Positions 44,423 through 53,623 of a stretch of 53,755 nt of DNA are shown in pieces; the first letter of the stretch is position 1, and each line of letters starts with the position of its first letter. The notes beneath the pieces were generated by a model. It had not been told where the DNA came from, ran no database searches, and was given only the letters and a program-made list of their open reading frames with translations. Location: assembly GCF_009857845.1 (NCBI RefSeq), contig NZ_WWEQ01000017.1:1-53755 (forward strand), in the 5' to 3' direction. This DNA comes from Brevibacterium rongguiense (GTDB lineage: Bacteria; Actinomycetota; Actinomycetes; Actinomycetales; Brevibacteriaceae). A program made the translations under genes and the position numbers.

Positions 44423-45005
44423 TCACGTCTCGTCGAGCGCCCTGCGCGTGACGTCGATGCACACGCCGGAGGGGAATCCGCGGCGCGCGAGCATGCCGAG
44501 GATGCGCCGCTCGCGGGTCTCGCGCGGCAGGCCCACAGTCGAGCGGGCCTTCTTCATCGCGACGCCGAAGGCGACCTCGTGCTCGTCGGCGACGGGATCG
44601 ACGGCGGCGGCCACCGTCTGGGCCTCCAGGCCCTTCCGGCTGAGCTCGCGGCGCAGCGCGGTCTTCGACAGCGCGCGCCGCTCGCGGTTGGCGCGCACGA
44701 AGGCGCGCGCGAACGCCTCATCGTCGATGAGGCCGGAGCGCTCCAGCCGCTCGAGGAGGCACTCGACGACCTCCGGAGGGTGCTCCCTGGCCAGCAGCTT
44801 GTCGCGCAGCTCGGCGCTGCCGTGGTCGCGGGCGGCGAGCATGTTGAGCGCCCGCTTCTTCGCGCGGGCGTACTCGGACGCGTCCACGCCGGCGGCATCG
44901 GCCTCCTGGGCTGCGGTGCGGGGACCTGCGGGCTCCGCGGCGACCCGGCCCACTGCGGTGCGCAGCGAGTCGAGCACCGCGGTGCGCGGGTCTCCCCCGG
45001 CCGGC

Positions 45006-45019
<14 letters not shown>
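44423..45019 (-). CDS. recX: Regulatory protein RecX
   Basis: Modulates RecA filament growth by binding along RecA. The 198-residue protein has the RecX repeats of three-helix units: [20 protein letters not shown] then [22 protein letters not shown], and a third, more diverged, near the C-terminus ([13 protein letters not shown]). The first about 45 residues are a less conserved extension. The ATG at 45019 overlaps recA by 14 bases, so it is in the recA operon and shares its SOS control. Confidence 0.92.
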
Positions 45020-46130
<1,111 letters not shown>

Positions 46131-46255
46131 GTCTCCTCCTTGTGGAATGCCTGTGCCTGCACTCTAGGGCGGGGCACTGACACGGCTCCCGCTCATGGGC
46201 GGCCTGTGGACGGCGGCGGGGCTCGGGGGCCCCGGCGGTCACAGGCGCTGGCGCC

Positions 46256-46286
46256 AGCCTAGCGCATCATGCGAACACGTGTTCGA
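46256..46286 (-). promoter_or_regulatory. recA promoter with LexA box
   Basis: On the minus strand TCGAACACGTGTTCGC (46271-46286) differs from the LexA consensus at only its last base. TAGGCT (46256-46261), a common actinobacterial -10, follows nine bases later, so LexA would cover the -35 region. The start is about 120 bases upstream of recA; bases 46287-46351 hold nothing else I recognise. Confidence 0.8.
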
Positions 46287-46351
46287 TATGCGACGGGCGT
46301 GTCGAGCTGCCCTCGCCCCCGCGGCGGTGCGGGCGGCTGCCCCCGGAACGT

Positions 46352-46387
46352 GCGCAGGCCGGCCCCCGGACGGGGGCCGGCCTGCGC
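46352..46387 (-). terminator. terminator of the clgR-DUF3046 unit
   Basis: Perfect 17-bp arms (46352-46368, GCGCAGGCCGGCCCCCG, and 46371-46387) with a tight GA turn, 20 bases after the DUF3046 stop. The stem is very stable and insulates recA from the upstream genes. Confidence 0.75.
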
Positions 46388-46407
46388 GCACCCGGCAGCG
46401 CGGGCGC

Positions 46408-46638
46408 TCAGAACGGGGCCGAGCGCGGCTTCGGGTCCCGCCCGAGCCTGCGCTCGTCCGGCACTCCCGTCGCATCGCACACGGCGGTCCACACCTCGCG
46501 CGGATCGTGGCCGGCGGCCAGCGCCTGCGCCGGCGTGAGCGAGCCCAGGGCGCTCAGCGCCAGGTCGGTGTGCAGGGAGGCCGCGCGCACCCGGCCGAAC
46601 TCATCGTCCATGAGGCGCGCGTAGAGGGTGTGGCGCAC
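46408..46638 (-). CDS. DUF3046 family protein
   Basis: 76-residue protein of unknown function. MRHTLYARLMDDEFG and the central SLGSLTPAQALAAG-like segment (here ALSALGSLTPAQALAAGHD), followed by REVWTAVCDATGVPDERRLG, match the DUF3046 family, which sits beside recA in many actinobacteria. The start is GTG at 46638, directly abutting the clgR stop (TGA GTG), so it is translated with clgR. No membrane segment. Confidence 0.88.
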   Translation of the reverse strand: MRHTLYARLMDDEFGRVRAASLHTDLALSALGSLTPAQALAAGHDPREVWTAVCDATGVPDERRLGRDPKPRSAPF

Positions 46639-46950
46639 TCAGCGCCCCGCCATGGCCTCGTCGGCGAGCACCCGCTCGGAGAGCTCGGCGGGCACGGTGT
46701 CGGGGATCTGGACTCCCTCGCTCAGCGCCATGCGGTCACTGACCTCGCGCAGGAGCGCGGACACGGGCATGTCGAGGGCCTCGCAGATCGAGGCGAGCAG
46801 CTCGGAGGAGGCCTCCTTCTGCCCCCGCTCGATCTCGCTGAGGTAGCCCAGGGAGACGCTCGCGCCGGTGGAGACATCGCGCAGCGTGCGGTTCTGCTGG
46901 CGCCGCGTGGCGCGCAGCGTATCGCCGATCTCCGTTCGGACCAATGTCAT
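46639..46950 (-). CDS. clgR: XRE-family transcription regulator ClgR
   Basis: 103-residue DNA-binding protein with one helix-turn-helix (about residues 12-66; [20 protein letters not shown] then [10 protein letters not shown]). This sequence and the position between cinA/pgsA and recA match ClgR, activator of clp protease genes in Streptomyces, Corynebacterium and Mycobacterium. The C-terminus ([18 protein letters not shown]) has the variable tail seen in ClgR, which is itself degraded by Clp; it does not end in AA. The ATG at 46950 follows GAGGAGGACGCACC. A LexA-like palindrome lies 81 bases upstream. Confidence 0.88.
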   Translation of the reverse strand: MTLVRTEIGDTLRATRRQQNRTLRDVSTGASVSLGYLSEIERGQKEASSELLASICEALDMPVSALLREVSDRMALSEGVQIPDTVPAELSERVLADEAMAGR

Positions 46951-47030
46951 GGTGCGTCCTCCTCGGGGCGGCGGGATGGTGATGGTCTTCGTCGTCGGCT
47001 TGGTCATCCTCTTCGCAGTCATACGCACAA

Positions 47031-47046
47031 TCGAACGACGCTTCGA
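47031..47046. promoter_or_regulatory. LexA-like palindrome upstream of clgR
   Basis: TCGAACGACGCTTCGA differs from the LexA consensus TCGAACRNNNGTTCGA at one arm position (C for G); the central R position is G. It overlaps the likely -35 region of a minus-strand promoter with a TATGAC -10 at about 47019-47024. The rest of 46951-47239 holds no gene. Confidence 0.5.
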
Positions 47047-47239
47047 GCCGATTCATTCCCCAGGCTACCCAGGCGGGCGCCCCGGCAGAAGCCCGGCGCC
47101 GCCCCGCGAGACGATTGCCAGCCAGCTCCAACCGCGGCCGTGGCCCGCGCGCAGGGCAGGGACAGCCCCGGCACAGGCACCGGGCGCGGAGGGCGGCGCG
47201 GACAGCGGCCCGGAGCGCGGCCCGGTCCACGGCGCGGGC

Positions 47240-47701
47240 TCAGCGCAGCCGCGCCGCCCGCTCCAGCAGCGCCGCGACGGTTGCGGCCCGGATGGCGACC
47301 CGGTCGCCGCCGAACCTGTGCTCGTGCGCCCGGGCACGACCGCCTCGGGCCAGGGCCGTGTAGACGAGGCCCACGGGCCGGCCGTCCTGCGGCTCCGGGC
47401 CGGCCACACCGGTGCAGGCCAGGCCGATGTCGGCCCCGCACACCCGAGCCGCGCCCAGCGCCATCTGCTCGGCGACCTCGGGATCCACCGCCCCCCGGGC
47501 GGCGAGCAGGCTCGGGTCGACCCCGGCGAGGACCGCCTTGAGCTGCGTGGCGTAGGTGATGAGGCCCCCGCGCAGGACGGCCGAGGCACCGGGCACGGTG
47601 GCCAGCTCACCGGCCACCAGGCCGGCGGTCAGGGACTCGCAGGTGGCGACCGTGAGGTCCGCCTCCCGCAGGGCGCCGATCGCCGCCGCGGCCCGGCTCA
47701 C
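47240..47701 (-). CDS. cinA: CinA C-terminal domain protein (nicotinamide-nucleotide amidase)
   Basis: 153 residues, only the amidohydrolase (PncC-type) domain of CinA, which deamidates nicotinamide mononucleotide in NAD recycling. The motifs TVATCESLTAGLVAGEL, RGGLITYATQLKAVL and ACTGVAGPEPQDGRPVG, with the catalytic serine and lysine, are all present. Standalone forms of this length are common. The GTG at 47701 overlaps pgsA by four bases (GTGA). In other bacteria this gene is linked to competence and recA, as here. Confidence 0.93.
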   Translation of the reverse strand: MSRAAAAIGALREADLTVATCESLTAGLVAGELATVPGASAVLRGGLITYATQLKAVLAGVDPSLLAARGAVDPEVAEQMALGAARVCGADIGLACTGVAGPEPQDGRPVGLVYTALARGGRARAHEHRFGGDRVAIRAATVAALLERAARLR

Positions 47702-48336
47702 GCCTGCTGGGCCCGGGCGTCGCGCACGAGCCGATAGGCCTGGATGCAGTAGTCGACGCCGGTCACGAGCGTGACCACCACGGCCGCGGCCAGCGAGATG
47801 CCCGCGAGCACGACGAGGCAGAGCGTGAGCCAGCCGATGCCCAGCGCGCTGACCGGCAGCAGGAGGAGGAACAGGGCGACCGCGACGGTCTGGAGCACGG
47901 TCTTGAGCTTGCCTCCCTTGGAGGCGGGCATGACGGCGTAGCGGATGACGACGAAGCGCAGCACGGTGATGCCGAACTCGCGCACGAGGATGACGACGGG
48001 GATCCACCAGGGCAGGGCCCCGATGAGTGCGAGGCCGATGAACGCCGCCGCCATGAGCGACTTGTCCGCGATGGGGTCGGCGATCTTGCCGAAGTCGGTG
48101 ACGAGGTTGTGCTTGCGGGCCAGGTCGCCGTCGATCTTGTCCGTGAGCATCGCCAGCACGAACACCGCGAACGCCCACAGCCGCAGGACGGGGTCCTGCC
48201 CGCCGTGCATGAGCAGGAGCACGGCGAAGACCGGGACCATGAGGATCCGCAGCACGGTGAGCGCGTTCGGGACGTTCCACGGGCTCGGCGGGGCCGGGTC
48301 GCGCGGGGGCACTGCGTCTCGCTGCTGGCTCATCAC
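47698..48336 (-). CDS. pgsA: CDP-diacylglycerol-glycerol-3-phosphate 3-phosphatidyltransferase
   Basis: Membrane enzyme of phospholipid synthesis making phosphatidylglycerol phosphate. The 212-residue protein carries the CDP-alcohol phosphotransferase motif with spaced acidic residues, DKIDGDLAR, then G, then DPIAD, and five to six transmembrane segments. The GTG at 48336 is chosen because TAGAGT ends six bases upstream, giving a leaderless start; the very next codon is ATG, so the true start could be 48333. It is the gene upstream of cinA and shares its transcript. Confidence 0.92.
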   Translation of the reverse strand: MMSQQRDAVPPRDPAPPSPWNVPNALTVLRILMVPVFAVLLLMHGGQDPVLRLWAFAVFVLAMLTDKIDGDLARKHNLVTDFGKIADPIADKSLMAAAFIGLALIGALPWWIPVVILVREFGITVLRFVVIRYAVMPASKGGKLKTVLQTVAVALFLLLLPVSALGIGWLTLCLVVLAGISLAAAVVVTLVTGVDYCIQAYRLVRDARAQQA

Positions 48337-48379
48337 ATCCTCACTCTACCGGCGCCCGCCCGCGGGCCCGGGCGGCGGC

Positions 48380-51235
48380 TCATCGGCCGGTGAGCTCCCA
48401 GGCGTCCTCGGATTCGGCCTCGACCACCTCGAGGCCGTCGTGGGGCTCGATGCCCGTCGCGTAGATGTCCGCGGCGTACGGATCGCCCGCCCCGGCCGGC
48501 TCCACCGCCTGGGCCTCCCCCGCCTGCTCGGCGGCGGGTGCAGGCGCGGCCGGCTCCTCGCCCTTGATGACGGCGAGGGTGGCGGGCAGGTCCTCCGGGG
48601 TGACGAGCACATCGCGGGCCTTCGAGCCCTCGGAGGGGCCCACGATGCCGCGGGACTCCATGAGGTCCATGAGCCGGCCGGCCTTGGCGAAGCCCACCCG
48701 CAGCTTGCGCTGGAGCATGGACGTGGAGCCGAACTGCGAGGTGACGACGAGCTCGGCGGCCTGCAGCAGCAGGTCGAGGTCGTCGCCGATCTCCTCGTCG
48801 ATCTGCTTCTTGGGCGCCTCGACCGCGACGTCCTCGCGGTAGGCGGGGGCGAGCTGGCCCTTCACGTGCGTGACGACCTGCTCGATCTCCGACTCGTTGA
48901 TCCAGGCGCCCTGGACGCGCATGGGCTTCGCGGCGCCCATCGGCAGGAACAGCGCATCGCCCTGCCCGATGAGCTTCTCCGCGCCGGGCTGGTCGAGCAC
49001 GACGCGCGAATCGGCGAGCGAGGAGGTGGCAAAGGCCAGCCGCGAGGGCACGTTGGCCTTGATGAGGCCCGTGACGACGTCGACGCTCGGGCGCTGGGTG
49101 GCGAGCACGAGGTGGATGCCCGCGGCGCGCGCCAGCTGCGTGATCCGCTGGATGGAGGCCTCGACATCGCGCGGGGCGACCATCATGAGGTCGGCCAGCT
49201 CGTCGACGACGACGAGCAGGTAGGGGTACGGGTGGAGGTCGCGCTCGGAGCCGGGCGGCGGCTGGATCCGGCCCTCGCGCACCGCCTTGTTGAACTCCTT
49301 GACGTGCTTGAACCCGAAGAACGCGAGGTCGTCGTAGCGGGCGTCCATCTCGCGCACGACCCACTCGAGCGCCTCGGCGGCCTTCTTGGGGTTCGTGATG
49401 ATGGGCGTGATGAGGTGCGGGATGCCCTCGTAGATCGTCAGCTCCACGCGCTTGGGGTCGACGAGGATCATGCGCACCTCGTCCGGGGTGGCGCGCATCA
49501 TGACGGACGTGATCATGGAGTTCACGAAGCTCGACTTGCCCGAGCCGGTGGCGCCGGCGACGAGCAGGTGGGGCATCTTCGCGAGGTCGGCGACGACGAA
49601 GCCGCCCTCGACGTCCTTGCCCAGGCCCACGACCATGGGGTTGTCGGTCTTCCGCGCGGCCTGCGAGCGCAGCACATCGCCCAGGGCCACCGTCTCGCGG
49701 TCGCTGTTGGGGATCTCGATGCCGATCGCCTTCTTGCCCGGGATGGGCGAGAGGATGCGCACATCGGCGCTGGCCACGGCGTAGGCGATGTTCTTGCTCA
49801 GCGCGGTGACCTTCTCCACCTTCGTGCCCACGCCCAGCTCCACCTCGTAGCGGGTGACGGTGGGACCGCGGGAGAAGCCGGAGACCTCGGCGTCGATGTT
49901 GAACTGCTCGAAGACCTCGCGCAGCGCCTCGACGACGCGGTCGTTGGCCTCGGAGCGCTCCTTGGCCGGCGGGCCGGCCAGCAGGTAGTCTGACGAGGGC
50001 AGCGCATAGGTGACATCGCCGGCGAGCTCGAGCTGGGCGACGCGCTGGGGCAGCTCCCCCGTGGCCTCGGGGGCCGGGGTGGACACGGCCGGCACCGTCT
50101 TCGCCGGATCCGGCTCGCGCTCGAGGGCGGTGGTGGGCGCCTCGTCGGCGATGCCGGCCTCGCGCTTGATCCGCTGGGTCTCGCGCTCGGCCTTCGTGGG
50201 CCGGCGCTGGCCGGGCTTGGGCGCATCCGCGCCCGCGTCCGCGTCCGCGTCGACGTCGTAGAGCTCCCCAGCCGCCGAGGCGCCCGCGGGCTTCCCGCGC
50301 CCGGCGCCGCGCGCGGGGGCGGGTGCGTCGGCCGCCACGTCGTCCTCGTGGATGTAGGCCTTGTCGTAGGCCGGGTCGGCCTCGTCGCCCTGGGCCGCGG
50401 CACCGGCCGCGCGCTGCTTGCGGCTGCCGCGCTTGCGGCCCATGGGGGGCAGTGCGGAGGTCCGCTGGTCATCGCGCACGAGGTCGGTCGGGGCGGCCGC
50501 GTCCTCGCTTGCGCGCTGGGCGGGGTCGCCGACGAGGCGCTCGTAGAGCGCCGCGATCCGCTGGGGGATCCGGTTGACCGGGGTGGCGGTGAGCACGAGC
50601 ACGGAGAACAGTCCCAGCAGCACGAGCAGCGGCGCGGCGACGTAGACGGTCGCGGCCGTGACGAGCGGGGAGGCGATGACGAAGCCCAGGGCGCCGCCGC
50701 CGTTGGCCATCGCCGCGCGGGAGTTCGCGAAGTTCGGCATGCCGGCGGCGATGTGGGCCAGGCCTGCAGCGGCGAGCACGAAGGCGATCGTGCCGATGAG
50801 CGTGCGGTTGTTGCCCCGGGTGTCGTGGCCGCGCAGGAACAGGCGGATCGCATAGGCGAGCAGGATGATGGGCAGCGCCAGGGCCACACGGCCCAGGGTG
50901 CCCTCGATGACGGCGCGCACGCCGTCGCCCACCGGGCCGGGGATGTTCCACCACTCGAAGGCCGCGACGACGATCGCGAGGCCCACGAGGAAGAAGCCGG
51001 TTCCGTCGCGGCGGCCCTGGGGCCGCTCGTCGGGGTGCTCGGAGCCCGCGGTCTCGGATTCGCTCAGGGCGTGCCGGGTGCGGTTGCCTGCCATCTGTGC
51101 CACTCCCATCCACGCGCCGGTCACGGGGTTCGTCGTCTGCTTCGTCCCCGCGGGTTCCGGTGCCGGCGCGCTCTGGGGAGCTGCGCGCTTGCGGCGGCCG
51201 GTGCCAGCAGCGGGGGAAGTCGTGCTGGTCGCCAT
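48380..51235 (-). CDS. ftsK: DNA translocase FtsK/SpoIIIE
   Basis: Septum-located ATPase that pumps chromosome DNA and helps resolve dimers. The 951-residue protein has four to five N-terminal transmembrane segments (about 78-190), a long disordered acidic linker (about 210-400), the RecA-like motor with Walker A AGATGSGKSS (about 557-566) and Walker B VVVDELADLM, and the C-terminal gamma winged helix (about 830-900; QRKLRVGFAKAGRLMDLME). The start ATG at 51235 has TAGCAT ending six bases upstream. A hexanucleotide repeat in the linker codes for Asp-Ala repeats (about 50230-50260). Confidence 0.96.
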   Translation of the reverse strand: MATSTTSPAAGTGRRKRAAPQSAPAPEPAGTKQTTNPVTGAWMGVAQMAGNRTRHALSESETAGSEHPDERPQGRRDGTGFFLVGLAIVVAAFEWWNIPGPVGDGVRAVIEGTLGRVALALPIILLAYAIRLFLRGHDTRGNNRTLIGTIAFVLAAAGLAHIAAGMPNFANSRAAMANGGGALGFVIASPLVTAATVYVAAPLLVLLGLFSVLVLTATPVNRIPQRIAALYERLVGDPAQRASEDAAAPTDLVRDDQRTSALPPMGRKRGSRKQRAAGAAAQGDEADPAYDKAYIHEDDVAADAPAPARGAGRGKPAGASAAGELYDVDADADAGADAPKPGQRRPTKAERETQRIKREAGIADEAPTTALEREPDPAKTVPAVSTPAPEATGELPQRVAQLELAGDVTYALPSSDYLLAGPPAKERSEANDRVVEALREVFEQFNIDAEVSGFSRGPTVTRYEVELGVGTKVEKVTALSKNIAYAVASADVRILSPIPGKKAIGIEIPNSDRETVALGDVLRSQAARKTDNPMVVGLGKDVEGGFVVADLAKMPHLLVAGATGSGKSSFVNSMITSVMMRATPDEVRMILVDPKRVELTIYEGIPHLITPIITNPKKAAEALEWVVREMDARYDDLAFFGFKHVKEFNKAVREGRIQPPPGSERDLHPYPYLLVVVDELADLMMVAPRDVEASIQRITQLARAAGIHLVLATQRPSVDVVTGLIKANVPSRLAFATSSLADSRVVLDQPGAEKLIGQGDALFLPMGAAKPMRVQGAWINESEIEQVVTHVKGQLAPAYREDVAVEAPKKQIDEEIGDDLDLLLQAAELVVTSQFGSTSMLQRKLRVGFAKAGRLMDLMESRGIVGPSEGSKARDVLVTPEDLPATLAVIKGEEPAAPAPAAEQAGEAQAVEPAGAGDPYAADIYATGIEPHDGLEVVEAESEDAWELTGR

Positions 51236-51346
51236 GCTCCCATGCTACGCACAGGCGCCCCGCAGGCCGGGGATTGGCGCGGGCCGGCGTGGTGGGCGGC
51301 CCGCCGCCGGCCCCGGCGCCCGCCGCTCTGCTCTACCGTGGGGGGC

Positions 51347-52135
51347 ATGGAGGAATACGCCAAGGAAAGCCCCGCCGCTCCCCCGGGATTCTTCGCCGCC
51401 GAGGCCGCGGGGCTGGCCTGGCTGGCCGCGCCGGCGGCGGTCCCGGTCGTGGGCGTGCTGGACGTCCGGGAGGACCGTCTGCTCCTCGAGCGCCTCGAGG
51501 CCGTGCCGCCCACCGCCGCGGCGGCGCGGGCGTTCGGCAGGGGCCTCGCTGCGCTGCACGCGGCGGGTGCCGAGGCGTTCGGCGCCGCGCCCTCCGAGCG
51601 GCTCTGGTTCGGCCCGCTCGACGCGCCGTTCGAGGTCTCCGTGGCCCACCGCGGCGACTTCCGGACCTACTGGGCGCAGGACCGCCTCGCACCGCTCGCC
51701 GCCGCGACGGCCGATGCGCTCGATGCCGCGGGGCGCCGCGCGGTCGAGGAGGCGCTCGCGGCGGTGCGCGCGGGAGCCTTCGACGGGATCGCCGGCGGCC
51801 CGGCCGAAGCCCCCAGCCGCGTGCACGGGGACCTGTGGGCGGGAAATGTCCTGTTCGCTGCGGGGGGCGCCACGCTCATCGACCCGAGCGCCCACGGCGG
51901 CCACCGCCTCGAGGACCTCGCCCTGCTCGCCCTGTTCGGCGCTCCGCACCTCGAGGAGATCTTCGCCGGCTACGAGGCGGCCGCCGGGCTGCCGAGCGGC
52001 TGGCGGCAGGATCTGCCGGCCCACCTCTTCTTCGCGCTGCTCGCCCACGTGCGCCTGTTCGGCGGCGGCTACGCCCGGCAGGCCGTCCGCACCGCCGAGG
52101 CGATCGTCGCCCGCGCCCGCGCGCTGGGATTCTGA
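51347..52135 (+). CDS. Fructosamine/ketosamine-3-kinase family protein
   Basis: 262-residue kinase-like protein, aminoglycoside-phosphotransferase fold. The catalytic loop SRVHGDLWAGNVLF and metal motif LIDPSAHGGHRLEDLA are diagnostic of the fructosamine-kinase branch, which phosphorylates glycated amines for repair. The HGD...D pattern is complete. The N-terminal lobe is short (the ATP-binding lysine is not clear). TACCGT ends seven bases before the ATG at 51347 and no ribosome site is seen, so it is probably leaderless. The next gene starts five bases after its stop, an operon. Substrate unproven. Confidence 0.85.
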   Translation: MEEYAKESPAAPPGFFAAEAAGLAWLAAPAAVPVVGVLDVREDRLLLERLEAVPPTAAAARAFGRGLAALHAAGAEAFGAAPSERLWFGPLDAPFEVSVAHRGDFRTYWAQDRLAPLAAATADALDAAGRRAVEEALAAVRAGAFDGIAGGPAEAPSRVHGDLWAGNVLFAAGGATLIDPSAHGGHRLEDLALLALFGAPHLEEIFAGYEAAAGLPSGWRQDLPAHLFFALLAHVRLFGGGYARQAVRTAEAIVARARALGF

Positions 52136-52140
52136 GGCCC

Positions 52141-53622
52141 GTGCCCGGGCCGCCGAGCACCGCGGGCGCAGCGACCTCCGTGCGGGCGGCGCTGCGCTCG
52201 CCGCGCCTGCTCACCCGCGAGGTCCTCGGCGGGCTGATCACCGCGTTCGCGCTCATCCCGGAGTCGCTGAGCTTTGCGATTGTGGCGGGGCTCGACCCCC
52301 GCATGGGCCTCTACGCCGCGTTCACCATGGCCTGCGCGGCCGCGGTGTTCGGCGGGCGCCCGGGCATGGTCTCCGGGGCCGCCGGATCCGTGGCCCTCGT
52401 CGTCTTCCCCGTGGCCCGCGACCACGGCGTCGACTACCTGCTTGCCACCGTCATCCTGGGCGGGGCGATGCAGCTCCTCCTCGCCGCCGTCGGGGTCGCC
52501 AGGCTCATGCGGTTCGTCTCCCGCTCGGTCATGGTGGGATTCGTCAATGCGCTGGCCATCCTCATCTTCACCGCCCAGCTGCCCCAGCTCATCGACGTGC
52601 CGTGGCCGGTCTACCCGCTCGTGGCCGCCGGGCTCGTCATCATCGCGGTCGCGGGGCGCCTGACGAAGGCCTTCCCCGCGCCCCTCGCGTCGATCCTCCT
52701 CGTGACACTCGCGGTCGTCTCCCTCGGCCTCGACGTGCCCACCGTCGGGGACCAGGGCCGGCTGCCCGATGCGTTCCCCGTGCCCGTGATCCCGCACATC
52801 CCCGTCACGCTCGGCGCCCTGGCCACGATCGCGCCCTATGCGCTGGCGCTGGCCCTCGTGGGCCTCATGGAGTCGCTGCTGACGGCCCGCCTCGTCGACG
52901 ACCTCACCGATACCCGCTCGAACCAGACCCGGGAGGCCTGGGGGCAGGGCATCGCGAACATCATCACCGGGTTCTTCGGCGGGATGGGCGGCTGCGCCAT
53001 GATCGGGCAGACGATGGTCAACGTCAAGCAGGCAGGCGCCCGGACCCGGCTGAGCGCCTTCCTCGCCGGCGCGTTCCTCATCGCCCTGTCCGTGCTGCTG
53101 GGCCAGTGGGTGGGGGCGATTCCCATGGCGGCCCTCGTGGCGGTCATGCTCGTGGTCGCGGCGACCACGTTCGACTGGCACAGCCTGCGCACCCTGGCGC
53201 TCATGCCGCGCAGCGAGACGGTGGTCATGGCGCTCACGGTGCTCGGCACCCTGGCCACCCGCAACCTGGCCGTCGGCGTCATCGTGGGGGTGCTCGCCTC
53301 GATGGTGGCCTTCGCCCGCAGGGTGGCGCTCATCGTGTCCGTGACCGGCGGCCCGGAGCGCTACGAGGTCTCCGGCCAGCTGTTCTTCGCGTCCTCCGGC
53401 GAGCTCGTCGAGGCGTTCGACTACGGCGCGGGCACCGGCGCGGTCACGATCGACCTGGCCCGGGCAGCGGTGTGGGACACGACCGCCGTCGCGGCGCTCG
53501 AGGCCGTGGCCGAGCGCTATCGCCGGCGCGGCCGCCGCGTCTCCTTCACCGGCCTCGACGCGGTGAGCGCCCGCTTCGTGGCCCGGCTGCGCGCAGCGCT
53601 CGGCGAGGGCGGCGCGGACTAG
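52141..53622 (+). CDS. SulP-family anion transporter with STAS domain
   Basis: 493-residue inner-membrane transporter of the SLC26/SulP family, moving sulfate, bicarbonate or dicarboxylates. The first about 400 residues form about ten to twelve hydrophobic segments, with the SulP-like GLITAFALIPESLSFAIVAG at the start and GFFGGMGGCAMIGQTMVN. The last about 90 residues are a STAS domain (VSGQLFFASSGELVEAFDYG; WDTTAVAALEAVA). The GTG at 52141 lies five bases after the fructosamine-kinase stop. The stop lies one base before the IS-like sequence, so whether the native C-terminus is kept is worth checking; the STAS domain looks whole. Confidence 0.9.
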   Translation: MPGPPSTAGAATSVRAALRSPRLLTREVLGGLITAFALIPESLSFAIVAGLDPRMGLYAAFTMACAAAVFGGRPGMVSGAAGSVALVVFPVARDHGVDYLLATVILGGAMQLLLAAVGVARLMRFVSRSVMVGFVNALAILIFTAQLPQLIDVPWPVYPLVAAGLVIIAVAGRLTKAFPAPLASILLVTLAVVSLGLDVPTVGDQGRLPDAFPVPVIPHIPVTLGALATIAPYALALALVGLMESLLTARLVDDLTDTRSNQTREAWGQGIANIITGFFGGMGGCAMIGQTMVNVKQAGARTRLSAFLAGAFLIALSVLLGQWVGAIPMAALVAVMLVVAATTFDWHSLRTLALMPRSETVVMALTVLGTLATRNLAVGVIVGVLASMVAFARRVALIVSVTGGPERYEVSGQLFFASSGELVEAFDYGAGTGAVTIDLARAAVWDTTAVAALEAVAERYRRRGRRVSFTGLDAVSARFVARLRAALGEGGAD

Positions 53623-53623
53623 G

